This document shows, piece by piece, positions 11,392 through 23,077 of a stretch of DNA of 64,000 nucleotides. Where the stretch lies: positions 1,736,001 to 1,800,000 of the forward strand of contig JACZZP010000008.1 of assembly GCA_015183035.1 (NCBI GenBank), written 5' to 3'. The notes under the pieces are model-generated. The model was not told the DNA's origin. It did no database searches and was given only the letters and a program-made list of their open reading frames with translations. The first letter of the stretch is position 1, and every line of letters begins with the position of its first letter. Origin of the DNA: Meloidogyne chitwoodi. Lineage: Eukaryota > Nematoda > Chromadorea > Rhabditida > Meloidogynidae. Position numbers and translations under genes: made by a program.

Positions 11392-11751
11392 AAAATTAAA
11401 TTATTAAACATTGTAGTAAAACGGTTGAAAATGCGAAAAATGGTCAAATTCGGATTTTTATATGAAAAGAAAAGGGACGCCCAACTGATGTTAGAGAGTA
11501 AAAAAGCATGCTCATTGATATTAAGCAGAGAAAAATAAAAAGAATACGAGTGCAAGCTTAATTCTTATATTCTATAATTTTTCTCATAATAACTAGTGCT
11601 CTTTTCACATTTCCCATTCTTTTTCTTTACTTTGTTACGCCCCATTTTTCCCGCTCAAATTTAAAGCGACTCCTTAAAAATTATTGTATAAAAGTAGAAA
11701 AACAACGCTTTCCTCACATTTATTGAAAGAAATTTTACTATTTTTTATTTT

Positions 11752-11753
11752 AG
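11752..11753 (+). other. Trans-splice-like acceptor upstream of H4
   Basis: ATTTTTTATTTTAG ends here, 13 bases before the H4 ATG and about 60 bases after the TATA box. The intervening sequence is too short for a normal first exon plus intron, which suits an outron. Confidence 0.5.
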
Positions 11754-11766
11754 CTATAAATTAAAA

Positions 11767-12123
11767 ATGTCCGGTCGTGGTAAAGGAGGAAAAGGACTTG
11801 GAAAAGGAGGTGCAAAGCGCCATCGAAAAGTTTTGCGTGATAACATCCAGGGAATAACAAAGCCTGCAATTCGACGATTGGCCCGACGTGGTGGTGTGAA
11901 GCGTATTTCCGGGCTCATTTATGAGGAAACTCGAGGCGTGCTGAAAGTTTTTCTCGAAAATGTGATCCGTGACGCAGTTAATTTTGCTCAAATATTTCGT
12001 TTTTACAAATTTTATTTTAAGGTTACTTATTGCGAACACGCCAAGCGAAAGACTGTCACAGCTATGGATGTGGTCTACGCGTTGAAACGCCAAGGACGTA
12101 CCCTTTATGGTTTTGGTGGCTGA
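11767..12123 (+). CDS. Histone H4 with an in-frame 45-base intron
   Basis: Exons 11767-11976 and 12022-12123 give the standard 103-codon H4: [60 protein letters not shown], then [20 protein letters not shown] and a GRTLYGFGG end. The intron 11977-12021 begins GTTAAT and ends TTTTAAG. It is exactly 45 bases and has no stop, so the unspliced frame stays open as a 118-residue protein. Splicing restores the universally conserved RDAVTYC. A stem-loop follows at 12166-12181. Paired divergently with H2B. Confidence 0.97.
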
Positions 12124-12165
12124 GGAACATCTGGTGGATGGTAGCGAAACAACATAAACCCAAAC

Positions 12166-12181
12166 GGCCCTCTTTAGGGCC
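12166..12181 (+). terminator. Histone 3' stem-loop of H4
   Basis: GGCCCTCTTTAGGGCC, preceded by AAACCCAAAC, 42 bases after the H4 stop codon. Identical to the other three histone stem-loops in the cluster. Confidence 0.95.
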
Positions 12182-13173
12182 ACATATTTAATGAGTGAAA
12201 TTCGGCATTGGTTGAAATTTTGTTTTGTACGTTTTATCGAAGTAAATATTTTGATTACGATTGGAATAATTAAACTTTAATCTAGCTTTTAAAAAAGGTT
12301 TTACCATGGTTTCTTATTTAACATGATATAGATTCTTTAAGCATTGAATTAAAATTTGATATTAGTTGACATCTTTTGGCGGGCAAGTCTTAAATCATGA
12401 TACATAGTTAGGTGGGCAAAAACAAATTTTTGGCTTCGCTTTTAGGTTACCTTTCAGTTCGCAACTGTCCGCAAGCTTAATATTTTTTCCCATAAAGGAT
12501 TATTAAAAAGGATATTTGAAGCAAAGTATTATTGTGGAGGCGTAAGAGAGCATTTTGGATTAGGTCTCAGGTGTCGGTCCGGGTAATGAATTAAAGACCA
12601 GGCGTAGACATACATAGGTAACCTATAAAAAATTTACTCAAAACCGTATTTTTCTCTGTTGTATGGACAATTATGGAAGAATTTTGCTAAATTTGCTTTT
12701 CCATCATTCTCAGCGCATGTCTTTTTAATCTTTTTACTTTCTCTTTTTTGGCGGGAAGTATTCAATTTTTGATGGTTTGGAGGACAAAAATGAGAATTGG
12801 CTTCGTTTTTGAATGAATTTTGTTGTGAGCGTCGCTTTGTTAGACATGTGTTTTAAGGAAACCTTTTTTTATATTTTTATTTCGCAAGATACATATTTTA
12901 TCGTTAAAAATTAGAACATAATTATAGAAATTTTTGAAATAGGCAAAAATTTCCTTTGAAAAATAAACACATATTTAAAAGAACACCGAGAAAAATACAT
13001 ATGTAAAGGAATATTTTTTATAATAGTATTTATTTATTACTTAGAATATTATTTAACTAAAGGCAAAAGAAAGGAATGAGAAAAAAATTAAGGGAAAAAA
13101 CACGTATTAGGAAAGGGGACCTAGCTCAAAATATTCACTCGTCTAATATAGTTTCATCACAAATATTTCTATT
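12182..13173. other. Region downstream of H4, with a diverged promoter-like repeat
   Basis: No gene is recognised here. Bases about 12602-12860 form a direct, diverged copy of about 16528-16800. It contains a TTTTTTGGCGGGAAGTATTC motif that resembles an E2F site and histone promoter sequence. A further GGCGGG occurs near 12378. The rest is AT-rich with no clear feature. Confidence 0.55.
12602..12860 (+). repeat. Direct repeat, copy 1 (GGCGGGAA block)
   Basis: Shares ordered words with 16528-16800: CGTAGACAT, CTATAAAAAAT, TTGTATGG.AATTATGGAA, TTGGCGGGAAGTATTCAATT, GGCTTCGTTTTTGAATGAAT or its one-base variant, and GAGCGTCGCTT. By eye about three quarters of positions agree. The pair flanks the glutamate dehydrogenase gene within the histone cluster. 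Confidence 0.7.
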
Positions 13174-15770
13174 TTAGGTAAGAGCAAAGCCTGAGATCTG
13201 ATAAGTTCGATAGACTTTCTCGATTGCATTAGCATATGCCGCTGTGCGTAAATCAATACCCAAGTCGTATTTCTGTGCCGTCTCTATTATTTGCTTCGCA
13301 GATCGATTCATCGTGTATTCAAGACCCTTAAAATGACAAACTCTTTACAAAATAAATATTGTTATATTTTAATTAATCGAAACTAATTTGCATCATTTTT
13401 TGAATAAACCTACCGAATGAACAATATCCTTCTCGCTGGCACCGTGAATCCTAGCCATAAACAATTCTGATGGTTTAATTGGAAGTTCACGACCAAGTGC
13501 CTTCTCCAATGACTTTTGAACAGAACCTTAAATTAAAAAGAGATTTACCCAAAAATTAAAAAAATATACCCAATAACAAATAATTGGAGTCATGCTCATA
13601 TTTGAATGTCAATCGTCCAAAGCTAACATGATTCAGATTTTTGAGCCATTCAAAAAAGGAAACAGTTACACCACCACTGTTGATGAACATATCTGGAATT
13701 ATCAAACAATTTCCACGTTCCAAAAGAACTCGATCAGCAGCAGGTGTTGTTGGGCCATTAGCAGCTTCAGCAACAATCTATTAAATTTTATTAAAATTTT
13801 TAGAATAAAAAAATGCCGTCAGGAACGAGGAATTCCAATCTCGATATGTCTTCAACATTTTTTAAGATTACTTTAGCATCACTCGGCAATTTATTTTAGA
13901 ATTTTGAAATTGTAATTTAAACCACTTAACTAAAAACTCTGTTTAAAAACTCCGTTTACACCAGATAAATATGTTTAAATTAAATGAGAACTCCCAATAA
14001 AATATCCATAGATTTAATTACATTTCAAGTTGCCCTTTTTTACCTTATTTTTTATATTTTTTTTTTGTGAAAATGTTTAAAATTCCAAAACATGAAAATT
14101 CCAAAAAATAACTCTAAACTATTATTTACAAAATAAATAAAAACCTTTGCTTGAATTCTATGTGCATTTCCCAAATGAATGGTTTTTTCACAGGCAGCAG
14201 GTACAAGGATGTCACATTTTTCGAACATTAAATCCGTAAAGGGCTCAAATGGTTTTGCTCCAGGAAATCCGCGTATAGTTCCATTTTCAATTTTCCAATC
14301 CTCCAATTCTTTTGGATGAATTCCATCTGGATTATAAATTGAACAATCATATTCTTGAACACCAACACTTAAAAGAAAAAATATTTTTTAATAAATTTGT
14401 TTTAACCATTTTGCTCCATCTCTATGTAAATAACGATGAGTGTGGAGGCCAACATTACCTAGAAAATATTAAAAATTCTAATTAAACTTCAAAAAAACCA
14501 AATCCTTGAACAATAAATGTTTTGTCTTTAAATCCAGTAGTTAATCCAATTTTACCCATATATTCTGGATCATTTATAAACACCGCCAGACCTTTCCAAA
14601 TACCACGACCGGTTGCTGAAATTCGACCGTGAATACCACCTGCGACAATTGGTTTACCTAAAAAATAAATTTTAAAAATATTTATTAATTAAAACAAAAA
14701 AGAATAATAATTGTATGCTTAAATAATTTGTTATTTTATCAATTAAAAACAAGTAAATTAGTTTAAGCAAAAGAAATATAATAAAAATTAAAATTAAAAG
14801 AAATACCAGTTATACAAGCAGAAGAATCTTTATCTAAATGTCCAGTCGTTTGATGATAAGTGTCTGCAAACCAAGCCATCTCTCGTTCGCCAGTGCCCAT
14901 ATCTGGCGCCGGAACATCAATACCTGGGCCTAGAAAGCCTTTTTTGGAAAATTCTATTGCAATTCTGCGTGTAATCTTTTCTATCTAAATTTTTTAAAGT
15001 TAATTTAAATATATATGTTAAAATTAAAAACACTTTTTGCATTTTAAAATTTGAATCTTTCAATCAAAACAAAAAAGAAAAATATACACGAATAAAAATA
15101 TTTATTAGAAAATCTAAAAAAGAAACCTCATAATCAGAGTATTTGCGTGGATCAATTTTAACACCTCCCTTTGCCCCACCAAAGGGAACATCCACAACTG
15201 CACATTTATAAGTCATAAGTGCTGAGAGAGCTTTTACCTCATCTTCACAAACATCTTCCGAATATCTAATACCTCCTTTTGTTGGTGTTCGATGTTCTGA
15301 GTGATGTGCTCGCCAAGCCTCAATTATTTCATAATTTCCATTATCACGTCGAATAGGAAAAGCAACATGAAGAACCTTTAATAATTTTTAGGTATATTTT
15401 TTAAAATCTACTTTTAAAAATACCTTATTGACAGGTTTAATTGCAGAAAGAATTCCACGAACAAAATTCTTTCTCTCTTCCAATGTCTTTCCTTGTGAAT
15501 GAAATTCATCAACCAACTTTGGCTCAATAACTGCAGCGCCTCTATCAAAATAGTGATCGACCATCTAAGATTTTTTAAAAATTAAATAAATTTTTTAAAA
15601 TTAAATACTTTATAAAAAGAAGGATTCATCTGTTTACTCATTGGCTTATCCGCATCTTTAATTTGCTCATGAGGATCTAAAGTAGCTGCAGAATAGAAAG
15701 CTGTTGGACGAAGTGCATAATTTGAAGCTTTAAGTATTCCTTTCATAGTTACTGGCGTAACACGAAACAT
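13174..15770 (-). CDS. gdh-1: Glutamate dehydrogenase, mitochondrial
   Basis: About ten exons encode a full-length hexameric-type glutamate dehydrogenase. It begins with a basic, serine-rich presequence [20 protein letters not shown], consistent with mitochondrial import. The catalytic region has [28 protein letters not shown] and [19 protein letters not shown]. The nucleotide-binding fold shows [16 protein letters not shown]. Then come [25 protein letters not shown] and [20 protein letters not shown]. It ends YQISGFALT. It interconverts glutamate with 2-oxoglutarate and ammonia using NAD(P). The gene sits between the two divergent histone pairs and is flanked by the GGCGGGAA direct repeats, suggesting it may lie inside a formerly tighter histone cluster. 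Confidence 0.97.
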
Positions 15771-17209
15771 CTTTATTAAGTATATCTAAATTTATGATTT
15801 AGTACATATTTAAGAAAAATAGTAATAAAATAAAACTGAAAAAAGAAATTAACATTAAATCTGTAAAATAAGTTTATGGATAACAAAAATGCGTGATATT
15901 CTTAAAAATCAGTCTTTTATATACTTATAATTTAAAAAAAGTTCAATTGTAAATTCAATCAACGTTTGTTGATTTGTCTGCTGTTATATAATTTGTGCTA
16001 TTTATATCAAATGATTTTTGGGTTTTCCAATAAGAACAAAAGCTAATGACGATAAATATTAACTAAACGAAAGTCTCTTTTCTATCATTTTTAGTATTTA
16101 ATTATTGATGATCGTTGATTTGCTCTTTGACTTTATTACACAGAACAACGTGAGTAGAAACCACGTGACTTTTGACTTTTTATGCAAGACAAATATTTAT
16201 ATAAATATATTAAATACTCAAGACATTCCTTAAAACTCTAAATGGAATATATATAGTATTTAATTTTATTTTACTAATGATCATATTTTTATGTAAACTA
16301 AACAAAATTTTTAATAAAATTAATTTTTGCAAGGAAAGCCGACAATTTTTAATTTTATAAAGATGACTCAAAATTTTAAATCAAAATTATTTTCTGCAAT
16401 TATTCGATTATTAACTAATAAATATAAACATAATTATAAAGTTTAAATTATAAAGTCAAATTAAGGAGATTTGCTTCATTAGTTCTTCTCTTTGAATAAA
16501 TTTCAAGGTGAGGAATTAGAGAACAATCGTAGACATGCACTTAAATCTATAAAAAATCCTAAAGCCATATTTTTCTTTATTGTATGGGTAATTATGGAAA
16601 AATCTTCTTAAATTGCCTTTTTATCATTCCCACTCCATATGACCATCAACATCTTTTTTACATTCTTTTTGGCGGGAAGTATTCAATTTTTAGTTGTTTG
16701 GCGGGCAAAAATAAGAATTAGCTTCGTTTTTGAATGAATTGTAGTGAGAGCGTCGCTTCTTTCGCTAATAAGAAAAATTAGAGATGTGGTTTAAGGAAAA
16801 TTGAAAGACAAACAAACCGAGTGACTTTCTCACTTGGAATTATTCCAATTTGCACTATATGTCCTGGAGAGATTTCGTCTGGTGCAGAATACCTTGGTAA
16901 GAATTCTGTAAACTAACAACCGATAAATTGAAAAGATCAAATTTGGAATGTAGAAATTTTTTTACTCTAATAAGAAAATTTAACGATACAACAGGAACAC
17001 CATGATTTAATAAACAATTAAACCTGTAATAGTTTGATCTTAATAACCTCGTTAATTAAATCAGCATTCCTTCATATATTATGAATTAATACAAAAATTC
17101 CTTTTTTTATTCTACGCCAAAATAGAAACTTTTAATTTATCAAAAAATTAATAAGATCAATTAGCACAAAATGCAATAACCATTGTCGAATTTCACTTAT
17201 TAGATATGT
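15771..17209. other. Region upstream of gdh-1 and downstream of H2A
   Basis: The first part should hold the gdh-1 promoter; no defined element is recognised. The second direct repeat of the GGCGGGAA block lies at 16528-16800. No other gene is visible. Confidence 0.5.
16528..16800 (+). repeat. Direct repeat, copy 2 (GGCGGGAA block)
   Basis: Diverged copy of 12602-12860 in the same orientation, holding TTTTTGGCGGGAAGTATTC and a second TTTGGCGGGCAAAA. The E2F-like core is better conserved than much of the surrounding sequence, as far as can be judged by eye. Confidence 0.7.
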
Positions 17210-17225
17210 GGCCCTAAAGAGGGCC
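17210..17225 (-). terminator. Histone 3' stem-loop of H2A
   Basis: GGCCCTCTTTAGGGCC on the minus strand, 31 bases after the H2A stop codon, identical to the other histone stem-loops here. Confidence 0.95.
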
Positions 17226-17255
17226 GTTTGGGTTTATTTTTGTCACAGCAATTCT

Positions 17256-17689
<434 letters not shown>

Positions 17690-17700
17690 TTTTTAAATTG

Positions 17701-17702
17701 CT
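17701..17702 (-). other. Trans-splice-like acceptor upstream of H2A
   Basis: On the minus strand CTTTTTATTTCAG ends here, 11 bases before the H2A ATG. It is a strong nematode acceptor. Whether it joins an upstream exon or a spliced leader cannot be seen. Confidence 0.5.
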
Positions 17703-18049
17703 GAAATAAAAAGATGTTTAGTTTGCTGAACACAGTTATACTATGAAGGAAATGTAATGTAATTGTTTAAATAATAAGAAAAAAATGGGCGGACGGAGAA
17801 GAGATGGAGACCTACATACGCGAGTAATAAAAAATCAGAGAAAGAAATAATAATATATAATATCTGAAGCGATAGAAAAAGTTTCCACTGTCTAACTTTT
17901 ATATTCTCTATCTTTTCTTTACTAGTAGATTATATAAATTTTGGAGGGAAAATTATATTTATACATTCTTTTTCTCTATTTATTATTGAAATTTGGATTC
18001 ACTGCTTTTGGCGGGAAAATGCGCGTTGTTTTTAAGTGGGCGTGATTAA

Positions 18050-18662
<613 letters not shown>

Positions 18663-18693
18663 ACGACTTATACACCAAACAATAAACCCAAAC

Positions 18694-18709
18694 GGCCCTC
18701 TTTAGGGCC
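18694..18709 (+). terminator. Histone 3' stem-loop of H3
   Basis: GGCCCTCTTTAGGGCC preceded by AAACCCAAAC, 31 bases after the H3 stop codon. Confidence 0.95.
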
Positions 18710-18931
18710 ACAATTCTAATGAGTGAATTAGACAATGTTTTAATTTATGAATAAATTTTTTTATAAAATGTGTATATTTTTAATCTCGCTGCTTGAGAAC
18801 CAAATAAGTGGAAAAAAATCAAATTTAAATAGTTAAGCATTTAAGTTTTATCCTGACAAAATGGGAAACTAAGTTTGATTATGTTTTTTAAGTCATCACA
18901 TCTCTTCAATTCATAAAATATCTTCCTCGAA

Positions 18932-21079
18932 TCAATTATACCGAAACGTTTGAATCGCTGCTAAAGGTGTTGGCTCCTGCTTTATGGATGGCATGATGGA
19001 TTGAGAAGACCCTGGCATGTTTGTAGAAATGTTTGTGTTGTAATTTGTCGGTAGAGCATTATAGGTGTTTTGGTAACTGAAAAAAATATCAGGTTATTCA
19101 AAAATGGATTTGTCCAAGAAACGCACACTTATTCAGTTTAAAATGAATAGAAAAAAATAAATTTAAAACGACACGGTAATTCATGTAAAAAATCAAAAAA
19201 TTAGTTAACAAAGGGTGGTCATTAAGAGATTAGCGAAGTATCGCGCTGTGAAAGAATACATTGAAAATTTATTTTTTAATTTTTGCAAAAGAAAAATTAA
19301 ATATAAATCATTATTAAATAAAAGACGTGCACGAAATATTGTGAATATCTACCATGAAGTTGATGGTACGCTTATGCGCTCTGATCTCGACGGAAAATAC
19401 TGCAACGGACTAAAATTGTGAAAAACGATAAATGTAGTACGTATTTGGCTAAATTTTAAATAAAAAATAAAAATGTTTTACTTTTGAGAATTAAAAAAAC
19501 GATGCTTAAAATGCATAAAATTATAACTATATAATAGGATATTGTCAATAAAAAATCTAGTAAGAAGTAAAATCAAAGTTATTTTAATTTAATTCAAACT
19601 ATTTTTACCAAAATTTTAATTAAAAAAAATTTTTTTCTAAACGCACGCCGTTTGTTGTTGTGATTGGAATGTTTGTGGAGTGGAAACTGTAGAAGAAAAA
19701 TTCAATCCGCCACTTTCTAATAATTGCGTAGATGTATTTATTAACGAAGGAATTGAAATAGAAGGTAATAATGATTGTGAATTATTAATAATTGAAGTAT
19801 TTTGTTGAAATTGTTGAGGAATAAATTTTTGTTGTTCAGTTTGCTGTCGCAATAAAGATGAAGAAAGTGTTGGCTATTATTTAAAAATTATTAAATTTTT
19901 TAAAAATAAATAAAATGACACTCATAACAATATTCTCGTTTTATTAATAAATTTAAACTCAAAAATATTTTAAATAAAAAAATCCTAATTTTAAAACAAA
20001 AATTAACCATTGTATCAGGCTCCTTTTTTTGACGAATTAATTGTGTCAAATCCACACGCATAACTGATTTTGATTGTTCATTAAAAGATGTTCCTCCACC
20101 GCCAATTGTATTATTTAAATTCATTAAACTTTGTGAAGTTGGTGGTTGTATTGGTTGTTGTTGTTGCAAACGCAATTCTTTTAATAATTGCTCTCTATAG
20201 AAAAAATAACGAGTACGCGAATCCATGTATTGCTCATAGATTTTTTGAAGTTCCCTAAATGAATTTTAATCAAAATTTAATTAAAATAGTTATGTTGAAT
20301 TCATATTACGGATTTTGAGGACATGGCAATTCAGGATCATTTTCATTTCCACTTCCCATTTTATAACCCCAACATGATTGTTGTTGCTGTTGTAATGGTT
20401 GTTGATGTACTTGCTGATGTTGCATTAATGGAACAGGAAAATGGTGATTGTTTTGGATATGAGGAAATGCATTTAAATGTTGCTGAGGAAATGGTCGTAG
20501 AGGTGGGTGATCAAACAATAACGGTCTTGGCTTTTTGAAGGGTCTTTGACTACCATTACTCCTTAAAGAATATAATATATACAGAAGATTATATAAAAAT
20601 TCCAGGAATATTTGTGGTATTTTAAAAAATGAAATTAACAGAAATCAAAAAATGAGCACTAAATATACTAAAAAACAAACATATTCCGCTTTCTGTTTGA
20701 ATTGCCAGGACATTGGGATGTTTTATGTTCTTCAGCGCCACAAGTAAAACATTTATTATTCATTCCCGGCTGCTTTCTTAATCGAGAAGTTGACCTCTCA
20801 ACATGAAGTTCCTTGCCCATAAATTTGTATTTATTGAATCTGTTGATAGCTTTATCAGCCTCATTATCATCAGCGACATGCTATAGGAAACAAAATATTT
20901 AAATGAAAAAATGGAATACCACAAAAGCAAAACTTTTTAATACATCACATTCTTGCACTCTGACGTGCTGAGAAAGCAGACCTCTCAAACGGGATGAATC
21001 TTTTAATTTTTAAAAATACGATAAAAAACAAAATAATACCAGTATGCTCTGGCAAATTTCCAATGAATAGCTTAACCAT
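18932..21079 (-). CDS. Lark / RBM4-like RNA-binding protein (one RRM plus CCHC zinc knuckle)
   Basis: Seven exons: 21079-21040, 20999-20920, 20880-about 20690, 20561-20310, 20254-20008, 19873-19647 and 19076-18932. It starts MVKLFIGNLPEHT, the RNP2 of Lark/RBM4, then the RNP1 KSFAFVHVADDNEADKAI. A retroviral-type knuckle follows, with NKCFTCGAEEHKTSQCPGNS (CX2CX4HX4C). The rest is a glutamine- and proline-rich tail with a helix-like YEQYMDSRTRYFFYREQLLK segment found near the C-terminus of Lark proteins. It ends FRYN. Animal RBM4/Lark usually has two RRMs; only one is seen here. The family regulates splicing and translation. The last intron (19077-19646) is unusually long for this genome. Confidence 0.85.
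19215..19421 (+). other. Open frame inside the last lark intron, antisense
   Basis: A 68-codon open frame lies opposite to the lark gene. Its two ends (near 19220-19260 and 19325-19415) are less AT-rich than the middle, as in an exon-intron-exon remnant. The end reads HEVDGTLMRSDLDGKYCNG. No family is recognised, so this may be a gene fragment or chance. Confidence 0.2.
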
Positions 21080-21479
21080 TTGTACTTTCAATAAATATAT
21101 AAAAAACAAATATGTCAATAAAATAAAAGTAAAAAAGAGATTAAACACATTTTAACTAAATAAAGATAGAAAAGTCCATGAATTTTATCGTAAAACTCGA
21201 AAACAAATATAGAAGTATTTCAGCTAATTTGTAACTATCAACTCACTTAAGTAAACCGGAAATTAATTCTGTATTTTTAAAAAATTTCCGCAATGTTTTT
21301 GTAACAAAATATAACTTGCAAAGTCTGAAATAACTCTCAAAATAATATATAAATAGTTAAACTTCAAAAGAAAAGATGTGTAATTGTATCATTAAACGAG
21401 AGTAGTTACATCATTTCTAGGTCAACATAAAGCAAAGTCATTAGCAAATTATTCCCAATAATTGTTCCAAGATGACATT

Positions 21480-22205
21480 TCAATGATCACTGGCTGGAAA
21501 AGAATTCGCAAAACGGCTCTTTTCACGCAGCAGGTAGTTGGCAACAAAATCAATAGGTTCTGAAGGCCTTTCCTTTGCAAGAGCTTAAAAAAGTATTTTA
21601 CTAGGACTCTAGAAAATTTTGGAAACAAAAAACCAGTTCGAGTTTAATTACTAAAAAATACCGCTAAGTGCTTGAAGCAAAATTGGAACAATAGTCTCAT
21701 CCAAGTATTGACGCGTAGGCATACTCTTAGCCGCAGAAATATTGTTACTAACCTTATCATCCTAAAATAAGTTTTTTTTAATTTTCATTAGATTTAAAGG
21801 TACCGTTTTCTTGTTAACGCCACCAGTAGTCTCATAAACCGTCTCCTGCTTTTGCGGCACCGGAGTTGTGTCACCTTGCTTTTCTTCACTAATCTTCTGC
21901 GTTTCTTCAGTCATAATGTTGTCACATTCATTTGTAGATTTTTCAGTAGTAGGCGTTTCAGTAGTCTCTTGTACAACAGGAGCTGGAGCTTCAACAATTG
22001 CCGGAGTTTCAACTGGTGCTGGAGTAGGAGTCTCAACAGCAGGAGACTCAACATTAGCAGGAGTTTCAACATTATCAGAAGATTGAATAGAAGTGTCCAT
22101 TGGCATCTGCTCTTCCTCAGGCTTCACGATTTCCTCAGGCTTTTTCTCTTCCGTTTGAATATTATCATTGGGAATGTCAGAAGCTGGTTGGTTTTCAGAA
22201 GACAT
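21480..22205 (-). CDS. dpy-30: DPY-30 homolog with long acidic N-terminus
   Basis: Exons 22205-21804, 21761-about 21662 and about 21588-21480 are joined. The C-terminal 45 residues hold the Dpy-30 dimerisation motif: MPTRQYLDETIVPILLQALS then ALAKERPSEPIDFVANYLL. This closely matches the human DPY30 helices. The protein is a subunit of COMPASS/MLL (Set1-type) H3K4 methyltransferase complexes, where the dimer binds Ash2L. The N-terminal 130 or so residues are acidic and rich in E, P, T and V, with repeats such as VETPA and VEAPAP. Human DPY30 has only about 50 residues before the motif. The long tail is predicted disordered from composition. Confidence 0.9.
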
Positions 22206-22471
22206 TATTTAATAACGTATAATGTAAATTAAGTTAGGTAACTAAAAAGTATATTTAAATAAAAATTTAATAACACAAAAATAATTTTTGTCAAATTAAA
22301 ATCTGTCGCTGTCCAATTAGGAAAAACCTTAAGAAAATCCTATAAAAATCAATCAACTAATTTTAAGAAATAATCAAATTTATATACATATGTAAAACTT
22401 TGAGAATAAAATTTAGAATAAAATAAAACTTTACTTATTGTGAAATACGACAAATTAATATAGAGACAAAT

Positions 22472-22604
22472 GTACAGGGACACGCCCGAAAAGGCGCCGG
22501 CCGAAAAGGCGCATGTAGTATCTCGCTTCCTTTTTATCTCTAATTCTCTTCATTAGATATACTATTGTGCGCCTATATGGCCGGCACCTTTTCGGGCTGT
22601 ACCC
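22472..22604. mobile_element. Fold-back element B1
   Basis: A 133-base element. The left arm starts GTACAGGGACACGCCCGAAA and repeats the word GCCGAAAAGGCGC. The right arm, read on the other strand, starts GGGTACAGCCCGAAAAGGTG and continues GCCGGCCATATAGGCGC, then ATAGTATATCT matching AGTATCT in the left arm. The arms are far more GC-rich than the surroundings. Confidence 0.7.
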
Positions 22605-22621
22605 AATTGTACATTATAAAT

Positions 22622-22877
22622 GGGAGCAGTTCAACTGAGTCCGGCACAACTGAGTCCCGGCTCAACTGAGTAACCGTTTTAAAGTTTAACTCAAGTTTTT
22701 TCCTATATACGAATTATAAAAATATACAAATGATAGCTCATTTGAAAGAGCTCTTCGAGCTGAGTCGAATGAGATAAAAATAAATGAATTTGGTTGACTG
22801 TGAACTGAGCGTACTCAGTTGTGCCAAGACTCAGTTGAGCCGGGACTCAGTTGTGCGGACTCAGTTGAGGTGTACCC
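22622..22877. mobile_element. Fold-back element B2 with tandem CAACTGAGTC words
   Basis: The left arm (22622-22676) holds three and the right arm (about 22803-22877) at least four words close to GGCTCAACTGAGTCC, in inverted orientation. The right end, read on the minus strand, starts GGGTACACCTCAACTGAG. The centre (about 22737-22780) resembles the centre of element C at 38916-38958, although the arms differ. No coding capacity. Confidence 0.75.
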
Positions 22878-23077
22878 ATCTGTATTTCTGATTTTGTTCC
22901 TACACAAAATAGTAAGATGATAAATTAGTAAATGAAAAATGGTAAATTAGCAAAAATTGAATTAATTGTTACAGGTGATTATTTAACAAAGGGAAATGTT
23001 GTTAAATCTTCAATTTTCATATTTTTGTTTTATTTTAATTTATTTCAGATTGTTTTTTTATTAATTATATAATTCAA

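Larger units (their letters stand above)
11372..11766. promoter_or_regulatory. Divergent promoter of H2B and H4
   Basis: A TATA box TATAAAAG at 11687-11694 points toward H4. A TATAAAAA-like sequence at about 11455-11463 points toward H2B on the other strand. An E2F-like TTTCCCGC lies at about 11647-11654, consistent with S-phase control (inference). Acceptor-like TTTTAG sites lie close to both start codons and are listed separately. Confidence 0.65.
22206..23077. other. Intergenic region with two fold-back elements
   Basis: Divergent promoters of dpy-30 and NAA35 should lie here, but elements B1 and B2 fill nearly half. TTTATTTCAG at about 23040-23049 is an acceptor-like site 29 bases before the NAA35 start codon. 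Confidence 0.5.

Noticed and set aside
21852..22232. 126-codon antisense open frame over dpy-30
   Set aside because: It is the mirror of a repetitive E/P/V-coding exon, which leaves the opposite strand free of stops. The other strand has the Dpy-30 motif.
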